From: Thinopyrum elongatum
Lineage: Eukaryota > Streptophyta > Magnoliopsida > Poales > Poaceae
Direction: 5' to 3'
Assembly: GCA_011799875.1 (NCBI GenBank)
Contig: CM022298.1
Coordinates: forward strand, 724,065,431-724,129,430
DNA length: 64,000 nt
Part shown: piece after piece, positions 32,109-44,875 of the stretch
Layout of the letters: every line of letters starts with the position of its first letter
How positions within the stretch are numbered: the first letter of the stretch is position 1
Notes under the pieces: model-generated
What the model saw: the letters and a program-made list of their open reading frames with translations, nothing else
What the model was told of the DNA's origin: nothing
Database searches by the model: none
Program-made: the position numbers and the translations under genes

Positions 32109-32336
32109 GCTCAAACAAATCTAAGTGAAGAACATGAGCATAAAAATTTCCTTCTCCCAAAATAATTTAAGTGAAGCATGAGAGAATTTCTTGAAAATTA
32201 ATACTCTCAAATAAATCTAAGTGAAGCATGAGAGCATTTCTTCAAAAATATTAAAGCACACTGTGCTCAAAAAGATATAAGTGAAGCACTAGAGCAATTC
32301 CATAGCTCATAAAGATTTAAGTGAAGCATAGAGAGC
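32109..32336 (-). other. Array of five small stem-loops with a constant loop (element F)
   Basis: Plus-strand stems: GCTCA/TGAGC (32109-32113, 32135-32139); TTCTCcCA/TGaGAGAA with one mismatch (32152-32159, 32179-32186); CTCTCA/TGAGAG (32204-32209, 32229-32234); TGCTC/GAGCA (32264-32268, 32292-32296); GCTC/GAGC (32305-32308, 32333-32336). Loops share TAAGTGAAG(C)A. Stem bases change between copies with pairing kept. Confidence 0.6.
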
Positions 32337-32525
32337 AATTCTAACAAATCATAGCATAATTTTGGCTCTCTCAAATAGGTGTGTCCAGCAAGGATACTTG
32401 ACTAAAAATAAAAAGTAAAACAAGCAAAGACTCAAATCATACAAGACGCTCCAAGCAAAACTAATGATATGTGACGAATAAAAATATAGCTCCAAGTAAA
32501 ATACCGATGGTCGTTAGAAGAAAGA

Positions 32526-32610
32526 GGGGATGCCACTCGGACATCCCCAAGCTCAGTTGCTTGCTTCTCTTTTAGATAATAGCTTGGGATGACATGGGCA
32601 TCCCCAAGCT
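32526..32610 (-). other. Paired GC-rich hairpins H2 and H1 in element F
   Basis: GGGGATG (32526-32532) pairs with CATCCCC (32542-32548). AGCTTGGGATG (32581-32591) pairs with CATCCCCAAGCT (32599-32610) with one bulged base. They are equivalent to H2 and H1 of A and B. Confidence 0.6.
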
Positions 32611-33257
32611 TAGGCTCTTCTTACTCCTTATTCCTTCATCCATCGTGATCTCACCCAAAACTTGAAAACTTCAATCACATAAAACTCAACAAAACCTTCG
32701 TGAGATCCGTTAGTATAACAAAGCAAATCACTACTATAAGTACTGTTGCAAACCCATTCATATTTTATTTTTTCATTATATCTACTGTATTCCAACTTTA
32801 CTATGGCTTATACCCTCCAATACAAACCATAGATTCATCAAAATAAGCACACAACGCAAAGAAAACAGAATCTGTCAAAAACAGAACAGTCTGTAGCAAT
32901 CTGAAAACTTCAAATACTTCTGTAACTCCAAAAATTCTGAAAAATTAGGACAACGTAGGAAATTTGTATATCAATCCTGTGTAAAAAATTCAGAATGTTA
33001 CGTCGCTTCTGTGAATTTCTAAAATTATTTTACTGGACGCAAAAGTTTCTGTTTTTCAACAAGATCAAATCAACTATCACCCAACATGATCCCAAAGGCT
33101 TTGCTTGGCAGAAACTCTAATTAAAAGACAAAAAACACAATCATAGCAGTAGCATAATTGTGCAAAAACTCAAGAACAGAAAGAAAAAGACAAAAAGAAA
33201 TTTTATTCATTGGGTTGCCTCCCAACAAGCTCTTTCACTATAGCCATCAAGATAGGC

Positions 33258-34118
33258 TTAAGATTTCAACGATGCTCCCATGAAAGATAAGAAATGAAAC
33301 ACAAAGAGAGCATCATGAAACATATGACAAACACATTTAAGTCTAACATACTTCCTATGCATAGGGATTTTATAAGCAAACAAATTATCAAGACAAGAAA
33401 CATCTAACATATGCAAAGAAGAGGAATAAAACATTGATGATCTCAACATAACGAGAGGTAATTTAGTAACAGGAAAATTTCTACAACCATATTTTCCTCT
33501 CTCATAATAATTACATGTAGGATCATAATCAAATTCAACAATATAACTATCACATAAAATATTCTCTTCATGATCCACATGTATGCAAAGTTGACACTCT
33601 TCCAAAATAGTGGGATTATCATCAAATAAAGTCATGACCTCTCCAAGCCCACTTTTATCAAAAATTTCATAAGATTGAACATTCTCCAAATATGTGGGAT
33701 TATTTTTAGCTAAAGTTGACACTCTTCCAAACCCACTTTTAATATTATCGCAAGCATATTCATCATGAGGTTAAAATAAATTTTCAAGATCATAAGAATC
33801 ATTATCACCCCAATCATGATCATTGCAATAAGTAGCAGACATTACAAAACAAGCATCCCCAAGCTTGGGGTTTTGCATATCACTAACACAATCGACATTA
33901 ATAGAATTTATAATAACACCATTGCAATCATGCTTTTCATTCAAGGAGCTATCATGAATCACTTTGTAAATATCTTTGTTTAACACTTCATCACAATTTT
34001 CAGATTCATAAATCTCAAGCAAAACTTCATAAAGATAATCTAGTGAACTCAATTCACTATCAATTGGTTCATCATAATTGGATCTTTTGAAAAGATTAGC
34101 AAGTGGATGAGGATCCAT
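33258..34118 (-). pseudogene. Uncharacterised retroelement ORF, homologue of element A's ORF, one nonsense stop
   Basis: A single minus-strand frame of ~286 codons runs from ATG 34118 (MDPHPLANLFKRSNYDEP) to the stop at 33258, broken only by an in-frame TAA at 33771-33773. Residues align by eye with element A's ORF: NEKHDCNGVIINSINV against NDEYDCNVVGMNSLNI, DKSGLGEVMTLF against DKSGFGEVMTLF, and IPMHRKYVRLKC against IPMHRKRVRLKC. It keeps an N-terminus absent from A but lacks A's central acidic expansion. No known retroviral domain is visible. Function unknown. Confidence 0.6.
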
Positions 34119-34325
34119 ATCAATAGATTTTTAGCCAGCAAAGATGCAAGCAAATAGAAGACACATGGCAACACAAGCAAAGAGGCAAACAAGAAAAAGG
34201 CAAACAAAAAAGAAGGCAAATTTTTGTGAACTGGGGGAGATGATAACGAGAGGCAAATGGCAAATAATGTAAATTGCAAGAAGATGAGATTTGTGATTAG
34301 GAACCTAACAGATGTTGATGATGTC

Positions 34326-34343
34326 TCCCCAGCAACGGCGCTA
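34326..34343 (-). other. Primer-binding site of element F
   Basis: Minus-strand TAGCGCCGTTGCTGGGGA, two bases different from the site in A and B, lies 11 bp inside the 5' LTR edge. Confidence 0.7.
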
Positions 34344-34354
34344 GAAATTCCTTT

Positions 34355-35668
34355 TGATGTCGCTTGAACTACGTCGGTATTTCCCCAAAGAGGAAGGGAT
34401 GATACAGCACAGCTACGGTAGGTATTTCCCTCAGTGATGAGACCAAGGTCATCAAACCACTAGGAGAACCACGCAACACTACGTGAACGGCACCTGCACA
34501 CAAAGAACAAATACTTGCAACCCGACGTAAAAGAGGGGTTGTCAATCCCTCCCGGGTAAAGAGATAGATAAATTTGTAGTAGACCAGATAAATAGATCTC
34601 GCGGGAACGCGAGATAAAATAAATAACAATAAATTGCAGCAAGATATTTTTGGGTTTTTGGATTAATATATCTGAAAATAAAAGCAATCAAAAATAGATC
34701 TCGAAGGCAAATATGATAAAGAAGAGACCCGGGGCCATAGATTTCACTAGTGGCTTCTCTCGAGAAAAATAACATACAGTGGGTAAACAAATTACTGTTG
34801 GAAAATTGATAGAACTTCAAATAATTATGACGATATCCAGGCAATGATCATTATATAGGCATTACGTCCAAGATTAGTAGACTGACTCCTGCCAGCATCT
34901 ACTACTATTACTCCACACATCGACCGCTATCCAGCATGCATCTAGTGTATTAAGTTCATGGAGAAACGGAGTTATGCAATAAGAACGATGACATGATGTA
35001 GACAAGATCTATTCATGTAGGAATAGACCCCATCTTGTTATCCTTAATAGCAACGATACATATGTGTCATTTCCCCTTCTGTCACTGGGATTGAGCACCG
35101 TAAGATCGAACCCATCACAAAGCACCTCTTCCCGTGGCAAGAAAAAAATGATCTAGTTGGCCTAACTAAACCAAAGATTCGAAGAAGAAATACGAGGCTA
35201 TAAGTAATCATGCATATAAGAGAGCAAAAGACTCAAATAACTTTCATGGATAAAAACATAGATCTGATCATAAACTCAAAGTTCATCGGATCCCAACAAA
35301 CACACCGCAAAAAGAGTTACATCAAATAGATCTCCAAGAGACCATTGTATTGAGAATCAAAAGAGAGAGAGGAAGCCATCTAGCTACTAACTACAGACCC
35401 GTAGGTCTACAATGAACTACTCACGCATCATCGGAGAGGCACCAATGAGGATGATGAACCCCTCCGTGATGGTGTCTAGATTGGATCTGTGGTTTCTAGA
35501 ACTTGTAGCGGCTGGAATTATATTTCATAGACTCCCCTAGGGTTTTTGGAATATTGGGGTATTTATAGAGCAAAGAGGTGGTGCGGGAGGCCACCGAGGT
35601 GGTCACAACCCACCAGGGCGCGCTTGGGCCTCCAGGAGCGCCCACATGGGTTGTGCCCCCCTCGGGGC
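34355..35668 (-). repeat. Truncated 5' LTR of element F
   Basis: It matches 29219-30530 of the 3' LTR with few differences, then stops at 35668-35674, where CACCTCC is shared with LTR A. The outer ~260 bp of the LTR, including its start and target duplication, is missing. Confidence 0.85.
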
Positions 35669-36804
35669 ACCTCCAAAAAGAACCCTAGATCAGAAGTTCC
35701 ACCGCCGCAAGCCTCTGTAGCCACGAAAAACCAATCGGGAGCCCGTTCCGGCACCCTGCCGGAGGGGGAAACCATCATCGGAGGCCATCTTCATCATCCC
35801 AGCGGTCTCCATGACGAGGAGGGAGTAGTTGACCCTTGGGGCTGAGGGTATGCACAAGTAGCTATGTGTTTGATCTCTCTCTCTCTCTCTCTCGTGTTCT
35901 TGATTTGGCACGATCTTGATGTACCACGAGCTTTGTTATTATAGTTGGATCATATGGTGTTTCTCCCCCTCTACCTTCTTGTGATGAATTGAGTCTTGCT
36001 CTTTGAGGTTTTGTTATGTTGGATTGAGTATTGGATTTGAGAACACTTGATGTATATCTTGCGATGGGATATCTGTGGTGACAATGGAATGTTCTATTGA
36101 TTCACTTGATGTATGTTTTGGCACTCAACTCGCGGATTCCTGAGGAGACACTGGGGTAATCTATGCATAGGGGTTGATGCATGTTTTCGTCATACGTTCT
36201 CTGATAGAAACTTTGGAGTGATTCTTTTTTGCACATTGAGGGATTGTTATATGATTCAATTGTGTTATCATTGTTGAGGGAATTTGCACTAGTGAAAGTA
36301 TGAACCCTAGGCCTTGGTTTCAAGCATTGCAATACCATTTTTGCTCACTTTTGTTACTAGTTACCTTGCTGTTTTTATATTTTCAGATTACAAAAACCTA
36401 TATCTACTATCCATATTACACGTGTATCACTATCTCTTCACCGAACTAGTGCACCTATACAATTTACCATTGTATTGGGTGTGCTGGGGACACAAGAGAC
36501 TCTTTGTCATTTGGTTGCAGGGTTGTTTGAGAGAGACCATCTTCATCCTACGCCTCCCACGGATTGATAAACCTTAGGTCATCCACTTGAGGGAAATTTG
36601 CTACTATCCTACAAAACTCTGCGCTTGGAGGCCCAACACGAGTCTACAAGCAGAAGGTTGCGTAGTAGACATCAAGCTCTTTTCTGGCGCCGTTGCCGGG
36701 GAGGTGAGTGCTTGAAGGTATATCTTTAGATCTTGCAATTGAATCTTTTAGTTTCTTGTTTTATCACTTGTTTAGTCTATAAAAGAAAACTACAAAAAAA
36801 AAAG
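35669..36804 (+). repeat. Second copy of LTR A and the start of its interior
   Basis: It matches 607-1748 in direct orientation with about three substitutions and a shorter TC tract (35874-35893). LTR A sequence ends at 36674 and the primer-binding site recurs at 36685-36702. The left edge joins element F at ACCTCC. The right edge joins an inverted piece of element B within an A-rich tract ending AAAAG. Confidence 0.88.
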
Positions 36805-39800
36805 ATCCAAGCTAAAAAAATAGCTACCCGTGTCTTATGAATGAATTTGATCACATAATACGGGAAGCTAGGGAAATTTTTGATTTTTATGGTATGAGCC
36901 ATGAAAAACCGGTGATAGATGAGATCCTTTACAATAGTGGATACATTGAGACATTTGTTTGGAAATATTCAAATTTTTATGAGAACCTTAAAAAAAACAG
37001 TTTTAGATGTGATCCAACAAGTTTTCAATGATGTTAATCAACAATATTCTGGATTGTGGCCGGGAATCAAAAGGGATACATAGATGGGCAACTTGATAAT
37101 GCCAAATTCTATGGATAATGTGTTCCAAGTATCTTTACAAAACCTCCTGATGAGAACACACCTATGAAAAAAATACCAAAGATGACAATACCTAGATCTA
37201 TGTTTATGTCTAGCTAGGGGCGTTAAAATAATAGCGCTTGGTTGGGAGGAACCCAACTTTATTTTTATGTTTTTTGTTTTTGGTTCTGTTTTTCAATAAA
37301 TACACATTATTACCTCTGTATTAATTGTGTTTTGGTGTTTTAATTAGTGGTTTGAGCCAAGTAAGACCTTTGGGATGGTCTACGTGGATAGTTGATTTGA
37401 TCTTGCTGAAAAAACAGAAACTTTTGTGCTCATTGCCAGAATTTTAAAAAATCACAGAAATGTGATTTTGATCTGCATTTTTTACACAATATTATATACA
37501 AATTTCCCATGTTGTTCCTAATTTTTCAGAATTTTTGGATTTACAAAAGTATACTTAAATTTCCAGATTACTACAGACTATTCTGTTTTTGACAGATTCT
37601 GTTTTTCTATGTGTTGTTTGCTTATTTTGATGATCATGGGTAGTATCGGGGGGATGAACCATGAGAAGTTGGAATACATTAGATATAACACCAATATAAA
37701 TAACGAATGAGTAACAAAACAGTACCTAAAGTGGTGATTTATTTTATTTATACTAACGGATCTATGAGTTTTCTGTTGAGTTTTGTGTTGTGAAGTTTTC
37801 AAGTTTTGGGTAAAGATTGATGGACAACAGAAAAGGAGTGGCAAGAGCCTAAGCTTGGGGATTCCCAAGGCACCCCAAGGTAATATTCAAGGACAACCAA
37901 GCATCTAAGCTTGGGGATGCCCGGATGGCATCCCCTCTTTGTCTCAACCAACGGTAAATTTCTGAGGCTATATTTTTATTCTCCACATGATATGTGTTTT
38001 GCTTGGAGCATCTTGTATGATATGAGTCTTTGATTTTTAGTTGCCACAATCATCCTTGCTGTACACACCTTTTGAGAGGGCAGCATTAATCGTGAATTTA
38101 TTAGAATACTCTATGTGCTTCACCTATATCTTTGAGCTAGGCAGTTTGCTCTAGTGCTTCACTTATATCTTTTTAGAGCACGGCGGTGGTTTTTTATAGA
38201 AATGTTGAACTCTCATGCTTCACTTATATTATTTTGAGAGTCTTAAAATCATGGTAATTTTCTTAGGTTATGAATTTAGTCCTAATATGATGGGCATCCA
38301 AGAGGGATTAATAAAAACTTTCATATAAAGAGCATTGAATAAATGAGAAGTTGATTCCTTGCATTTGTTTTGAGATATAAAAATGGTGATATTAGAGTCA
38401 TGCTAGTGAGTAATTGTGGATTGGTAGAAAACTTGTGTTAAAGTTTGATTCCCGTAGCATGCACATATGGTGAACCGTTATGGTGATGAGGTCGGAGCAT
38501 GATTTTTTGATTGTCTTCCTTATGAGTGGCGGGTCGGGGACGAGCGATGCTCTTTCCTACCAATCTATCCCCCTAGGAGCATGTGGGTAGTACTTGTTTC
38601 GATGGCTAATAATTTTTGCAATAAGTATGTGAGTTTCTTAGACTAATGTTGAGTCCATGGATTATACGTACTCTCACCCTTCACCATTCTAGCATCTCTA
38701 GTACCGCGCAACTTTCGTCGGTGCATTAAACCCACCATACACCTTTCCTCAAAACAGCCACCATACCTACCTATTATGGAAATTTCCATAGCCTTCCGAG
38801 ATATATTGCCATGCAACTTCCACCGTTTGTTTATTATGACACGCACCATCATTGTCATATGCTTTGCATGATCGTAAGATAGCTAGCATGATGTTTCATG
38901 GCTTGTCCATTTTTTGATATCATTGCTACGCTAGATCATAGCACATCCCGGTACACGCCGAAGGCATTCATATAGAGTCATATCTTGGTTCTAGTATCGA
39001 GTTGTAATTCTTGAATTGTAAGTAAATAAAAATGTGATGATCATCATTATTAGAGCATTATCCCATGTGAGGAAAGGATGATGGAAGCTATGATTCCCTC
39101 ACAAGTTGGGATGAGTCTCCGAACTTTATAAAAAAAAAAGAGTCCAAAGAAGCCCAAATAAAAAAATAAAAGAGGCCAAAGAAGCCCAAACAAAAAAAAT
39201 GAGAGAAAAAGAGAGAAGGGACAATCTTATATCCTTTTTCCCACATTGTCTTCAAAGTAGCACCATGATATTCATGATAGAGAGTCTCTATTTGTCACTT
39301 TCATATACTAGTGGGAATTTTCATTATAGAACTTGGCTTGTATATTCCAATGAGGGCTTCCTCAAATTGCCCTAGGTCTTCATGAGCAAGCAAGTTGGAT
39401 GCACACCCACTTAGTTTTTTTGAGCTTTATACACTTATAGCTCTAGTGCATCCGTTGCATGGCAATCCCTACTCACTTGCTCGATATCAATGATGGGCAT
39501 CTCCATAGCCCATTAATTTTCCTAGTTGATGTGAAACTTTCTCCTTCTTTTTGTCCTCTCCACGACAACCATATTCTATTCCACCTATAGTGCTATATCC
39601 ATGGCTCCACGCTCATGTATGCGTGAAAGTTGAAAAAGTTTGACAACATCAAAAGTATGAAACAATTGCTTGGCTTTGATCGGGGTTGCATGATGAAATA
39701 CTTTGTGTGATGAAGATGGAGCATAGCCAGACTATATGATTTTGTAGGGATAACTTTCTTTGGCCATGTTATTTTGAGAAGACATGATTGCTTTATTAGT

Positions 39801-39978
39801 ATGCTTGAAGTATATGTTTTTATATCAATATAAACTTTTGTTTTGAATCTTATGGATCTGATATTCATGCCATAATAAAGGAGATTAGATTGATAAAATG
39901 TTAGGTAGCATTCTAGATCAAAATTCTGTTTTATCATTTACCTACTCGAGGACGAGTAGGAATTAAGCTTGGGATGCT
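36805..39978 (+). mobile_element. Inverted partial copy of element B interior
   Basis: It corresponds to 12642 down to 9401, so it contains only the C-terminal part of B's ORF (36805 to about 37216, frame broken), the hairpin pair (about 37853-37935), the small stem-loop array (about 38105-38245) and the polypurine end. Differences from the left copy are mainly single-base deletions. The ORF breaks are therefore suspect as sequencing errors. Confidence 0.8.
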
Positions 39979-41535
39979 TGATACGTCCCCAACGTATCTA
40001 TAATTTTTTATGTTCCATGCTATTATATCATCTGTTTGGATGTTTATAGGCATTAACATGCTATTTTATATATTTTGGGACTAACCTATTAACCTAGAGC
40101 CCAGTGCCAGTTTCTATTTTTTTCCTTGTTTTGAGTTTTACAGAAAAGGAATACCAAACGGAGTCCAAACGGAATAAAACTTTCGCGATGATTTTTCTTG
40201 GACCAGAAGACACCCGGAGGATTGGAGAGGGGTCAAAAGACTCACGAGGAGCCCACAAGCCCTCAGGGCGCGCCCTAGGGGGGGACGGCCTCCCTGGTTG
40301 TGGACCCCTCGGGAGTCCCCCCCACCTTAATCTTGCACTATAAATTCCCAAATATTCCCCCAACACCATAAGCATCCACCAAAATACTTTTATGCCGCCG
40401 CAAGCCTCTGTTCAGTGTGAGATCCCATTTGGGGCCTTTTCTGGCGGTCTGTCGGAGGGGGATTCGATCACGGAGGGCCTCTACATCAACCTTGCTGCCC
40501 TTCCGATGATGTGTGAGTAGTTACCACAGACCTACGGGTCATAGCTAGTAGCTAGATGGCTCTTCTCTCTCTTTGATCTTCAATACAATGTTCTCCTCGA
40601 TGTTCTTGGAGATCTATTCGATGTAATACTTTTTGCGGTGTGTTCGTTGAGATCGATGAATGTGGATTTATATCAGATTTCATGAATATTATTGAGTCTT
40701 CTCTGAACTTTTATGCATGATTAAGATATCTTGTTATTTCTCTTAGAACTATTGGTTGGTTCGGCCAACTAGATTGATTGTTTTTTTCGCAATGGGAGAG
40801 CTGCTTAGTTTGGGTTCAATCTTGCGGTGTCCTCACCCAGTGACATAGTAGGGGTAGCGAGGCATGTATGTATTGTGCCATCGAGGATAAAAAGATGGGG
40901 TTTCTCATATTGCTTCAGTTTATCCCTCTACATCATGTCATCTTGCTTAAGGCATTACTCCATTCTTATGAACTTAATACTCTAGATGCATGCTGGATAG
41001 CGGGCGATGTGTGGAGTAATAGTAGTAGATGCAGGCAGGAGGCGGTCTACTTGTCACGACGTGATGCCTATATTCATGATCATTGCCTTAGATATCACCA
41101 TAACTTCGCTTTTCTATCAATTGGCTCAACAGTAATTTGTTTACCCACCGTATGCTATCTTCAAGAGAGAAGCCTCTAGTGAAACCTATGGCCCCCGGGT
41201 CTTTTGCATTATATATTTTCAGATCTATAAACCAAAAAACCCAAAAATACCTTGCTATAATTTATTTATATTTACTTTAGTTTGCTCTTTTATTATCTTT
41301 ATACCTATCTCTATTAGATCTCACTCTTGTTCGAGACCGTGAAGGGATTGACAACCCCTTTTCGTGTTGAGTGCCAAGTGTTTGTTAGTTTGTGCAGGTG
41401 CATAGATTGGAGACTTGCTTGTGCCTCCTACTGGATTGATACCTTGGTTCTTAGCTGAGGGGAAATACTTATCTCTATTGCTGCATCACCCTTTCCTCTT
41501 CAAGGGAAAAATCAACGCAAGCTCAAGAAGTAGCA
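39979..41535 (+). repeat. 3' LTR of the inverted element B copy
   Basis: From TGATACGTCCCC at 39979 to AAGAAGTAGCA at 41535, followed by GACTC, the reverse complement of the GAGTC flank of element B. Its 1557 bp against 1588 bp reflects many small deletions. Confidence 0.85.
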
Positions 41536-42022
41536 GACTCGAGCAGAGCGCTGCCGCGGCCGCTCAACAGCAAGCAACCACACCTGCATATTGCAATTCT
41601 TGTCAACCTTCTAGCACCCCGTGGGAGGGCGACGGCGATCCATCGGACACGATGGTGATATCTTGACCGTGTGTGATGGTGGGCAGACACGTACATGTAC
41701 ATCCGAGAAACGGGCCCAGTACGCCATCGGGGGACCGTTTTGGGCTTCCGACGCGTGGCATACGGTTGATCCATAAGAACTGTTTGCGATGAGCCAGAAC
41801 AACAGAAACGGGCTTTGAGCCCAGGACCATCAATAAATTTTGACCTTGTTTCTCGTCACATTCCAGATTACAACGCAATAAGTAATTGCAAATCTGTTCA
41901 CAACGATCAAACCTAAATGTGTTCACACTTAGCACCGGGTATAAAACCTACCCACTCGAAAATTACTTCATAGTTCCTCTCCTCATCACCACAAAACAGG
42001 TATTTCTGTCAAGTTGTCCGCC
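41536..42022 (+). promoter_or_regulatory. Upstream flank and TATA box of the inverted coiled-coil gene copy
   Basis: Inverted copy of 7318-7812. TATAAAA is preserved at 41940-41946. No separate gene is seen. Confidence 0.5.
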
Positions 42023-42623
42023 ATGACCGGTAGGAGGAGTTTCAGGTGGACATTATAACCAGGGAGCAAATACCAAGGCCGCGGAAGCACTAGAGAGGTC
42101 CCGGCGCTACGCGGCAGCCGCAGGCAGAGATGTCCCGGCGTGCCGCGGAGCCCTCGAACGAGCTCTCACCAGCACGTGAGGGCTCTCACAAGCGCACTCG
42201 CTGCATCGGTAATCATGATGAGCTGACGTTCTTGAAGTCCTGGTCAGTGACGACGACATTCTTGCTGGCCTAATTAAGCAGCAGGAGCTGGTCGACGGCT
42301 TGATGAAGCTGCTCGAGATTAGCGATTGCCTCGGTTGAGAAGGTGACCGGCCTCGGCGAGCAACTCATGGGTGACAATGCGAAGCTCCTCAAGGCGCTTG
42401 CCGAGACGGAGGAGGAGGCCGCCGGTTGGAAGAAGCTGCATGAGCAGAGCAGTGCCTCAGGGATGAGATGAAAGTGGTCGTCGAGGAACTGATGGGTGAC
42501 TTGAGGAAGCTCTTGATCGAGCGTGAGCAGGAGGTGGAGGAATCCGTGGCTGGCTATCAAGCAGAGTTGTGAGGAATTGAAGGAGCTAGAGGATGTCACC
42601 GCACGGCGATCCATCGAGGAGTA
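42023..42623 (+). pseudogene. Inverted, frame-broken copy of the coiled-coil gene
   Basis: Begins ATGACCGGTAGGAGG and ends at the TAG at 42621-42623, matching 7317-6718 over its whole length. Small insertions and deletions (for example in ACATTATAACC and GCAGGCAGAG) break the frame several times, while substitutions are few. Surrounding DNA shows the same error-like pattern, so this may be an intact gene read badly, or an artefact copy of the left locus. Confidence 0.65.
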
Positions 42624-44875
42624 GAGACAGTAGCGACCCAGATCGTTGACTGTGATTTCCTTCTTCTCTTGCCCCCATGTCTTTCGGGCTTTGCCGCATG
42701 TGGCATTTTAAATTATCTGGAATATGTAAGACAATTATTATCCACACCATTGTAAATTTGTCATCGTATTATCCGTTGCCATTTTATTGTCGTCGTATTA
42801 TCCGTTGCCCTATGTGGCATTTTAAATTATCTGGAATACGAGTTGAGGACACGAGCAAAGCAAATGCTAATGGTGAGCGGGGCCATGGGATCAAAAGCAA
42901 ACACCCTCCGTCAGGTGCTTTAATTAACGCGTGTCAACAGCGGCTCAGCCGCCATTAATGGTGAAGTTGTGAGCGAGGTGGGCGGCTGGTGGATGGAGGT
43001 CAAAGAGCTCGCTTCACCGGTGAGCATGGGCGGCCTTGCTGCTCGCACGTGTCCCCTCGAGCTGCGAGGTGGACAGGTCGCACGCGTCCCATCGAGTCTG
43101 CGCGGCGGACAGCTCACACGCGTCCCGTCGAGCCTGCACGGCGGACTTCTCGTGCTTGTCCCGTCTAATCAAATAGCTGCACGCACGCCACCGAGGTTAG
43201 TAATAACCCATAAGAAAAGAGGGACGTGGTAGCCGCACTAAATGGTTACGGGAACATACACGGTTCATATAATACAACCGTTTGCGATATTAACGTGTCA
43301 GTATTTGTTTCAAAAGGACTTCGTTGGCTATTAATGTGTGCGCCTTGTCTCAAACTTGACGACTTTTTTACCACGGCATATATGTGCCATGTCATGAAAC
43401 CATGCCAAGTTTCATGTTTTTGGGTGGTTTTCGATTTACTGGGATTTAAAAACCGAGATTCTCAATGTTTCAGGACGACGAGACGTTTGTAATTCATTCC
43501 CATTCCTTCAATGAGACCTAAACATGCACCCAATGACACATATACGATTTTCACCCATTTTGCTTCACTGGAGCATGTGCTTGTAGTTCAAATTTGAATT
43601 ATGGACTACATTAAATGCCTAGAAAACTTTTAATATATAAATGGCCAAACGAACCCTAAACAGTTTCAAATTTCAGCACGACACTCCTGTTATTCTATGT
43701 TGCCTGTAGAAAACAAAATACAAGGTGAGAAGAGGCAGCGATTATCGTTTCGCCCACAAAGAGGCATGTTTCCCTACGGAACCAGGGTTGCGAGAAAGCT
43801 TCGGTTTGTAAGAGGCTTGTAATATAGCGCATTGGCAAATTACAATTTTTTTACCACGACATATATGTGCCATGCCGTGACACCATGCCAAGTTTCATGA
43901 TTTTCTGGTGAGTTTTGGATTTAGGAGATTTAAAAAATGAGATTCGCAATGTTTGAGGCCGAGCTAGGACGCCGAGATGGTTCAATTCATTCCCATTCCT
44001 TCCATGGGACCTAAACATGCACCCCAAGGACACATGTACGATTTCTTAGCCATATTGGTGCACTGGAGCATGTATTTGTAGTTTGGATTTGAATTATGGA
44101 CATTAAATGCCTAGAAAACTCAATTAATGAATAAAAAAGGTCAAACGAACCCTGAATAATTTCAAAGTTCAGCGTGAATCTCCCGTTGTTTCATGTTGCA
44201 TGTAGAAGAAAATACAAGGCTAGAAGAGGGATCGATTATCGTTTCGCCGACATGGGGACACGTTTCCCTATCTAAACCATGAGGGTTCTTGCGAGAGGTT
44301 CCGGTTTGTAAGAGGTTTGTAATAAAGCTTGGCCCAAATTGTACAATGTTTTATCACGACATATATGTGCCATGACGTGACACCATGCCAACTTCATGAC
44401 TTTCTGGTGAGTTTTGGATTTACTGGGATTTAAAAATGAGATTCCAAATGTTTCAGGATGAGCCAGGACACCGGTACGGTTGTAATTCATTCCCATTCCT
44501 TGCATGGGACCTAAACATGCCACCCAAGGACACATGTATGATTTTTCTAGCCATTTTGGTGAACGGGAGCATGTATTTGTAGTTCAGATTTGAATTATGG
44601 ACATTAAATGCCAGGAAACTCAATTAATGTATAAAAAGGCCAAATGAACCCTGGATAATTTTAAATTTGCAGGATATCCTGTCATTCCATGTTGCATGTA
44701 AAAAAAAATACAGGCGAAAAGAGGCAGTGATTATCGTTTCGCCCACAAGGGGGACACATTTCCTGTCGGAACACGAGGCTTCTTGAGAGAAGCTCCGGTT
44801 TGTAAGAGGCTTGAAAAAAAACTTGCCCCAAAATGGACAATTTTTCCACGAAATAATGTGCCATGTCGTGACACT
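42624..44875. repeat. Inverted copy of the minisatellite and ~500-bp tandem array
   Basis: Corresponds to 6717 down to 4440: the shared 3'-flank motif (about 42700-42770), the 36-bp minisatellite (about 43050-43160), then the ~500-bp array. No gene is supported. Small deletions are frequent. Confidence 0.8.

Larger units (their letters stand above)
30797..33257 (-). other. Non-coding 3' internal region of element F
   Basis: No ORF is supported. It contains the polypurine side (30797-30814), an array of five small stem-loops (32109-32336) and two GC-rich hairpins (32526-32548, 32581-32610), in the same order as element B. Confidence 0.6.
29219..35668 (-). mobile_element. LTR retrotransposon F (non-autonomous Gypsy-type, 5' LTR truncated)
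   Basis: A minus-strand element with a complete 3' LTR (29219-30796), an interior with one broken ORF (34118-33258), a primer-binding site at 34326-34343 and a 5' LTR (34355-35668) cut short where it meets a copy of LTR A. No gag-pol. The ORF is homologous to that of element A, while the 3' interior closely parallels element B. CTGGA (29214-29218) would be one target duplication; the other is lost. Confidence 0.88.
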
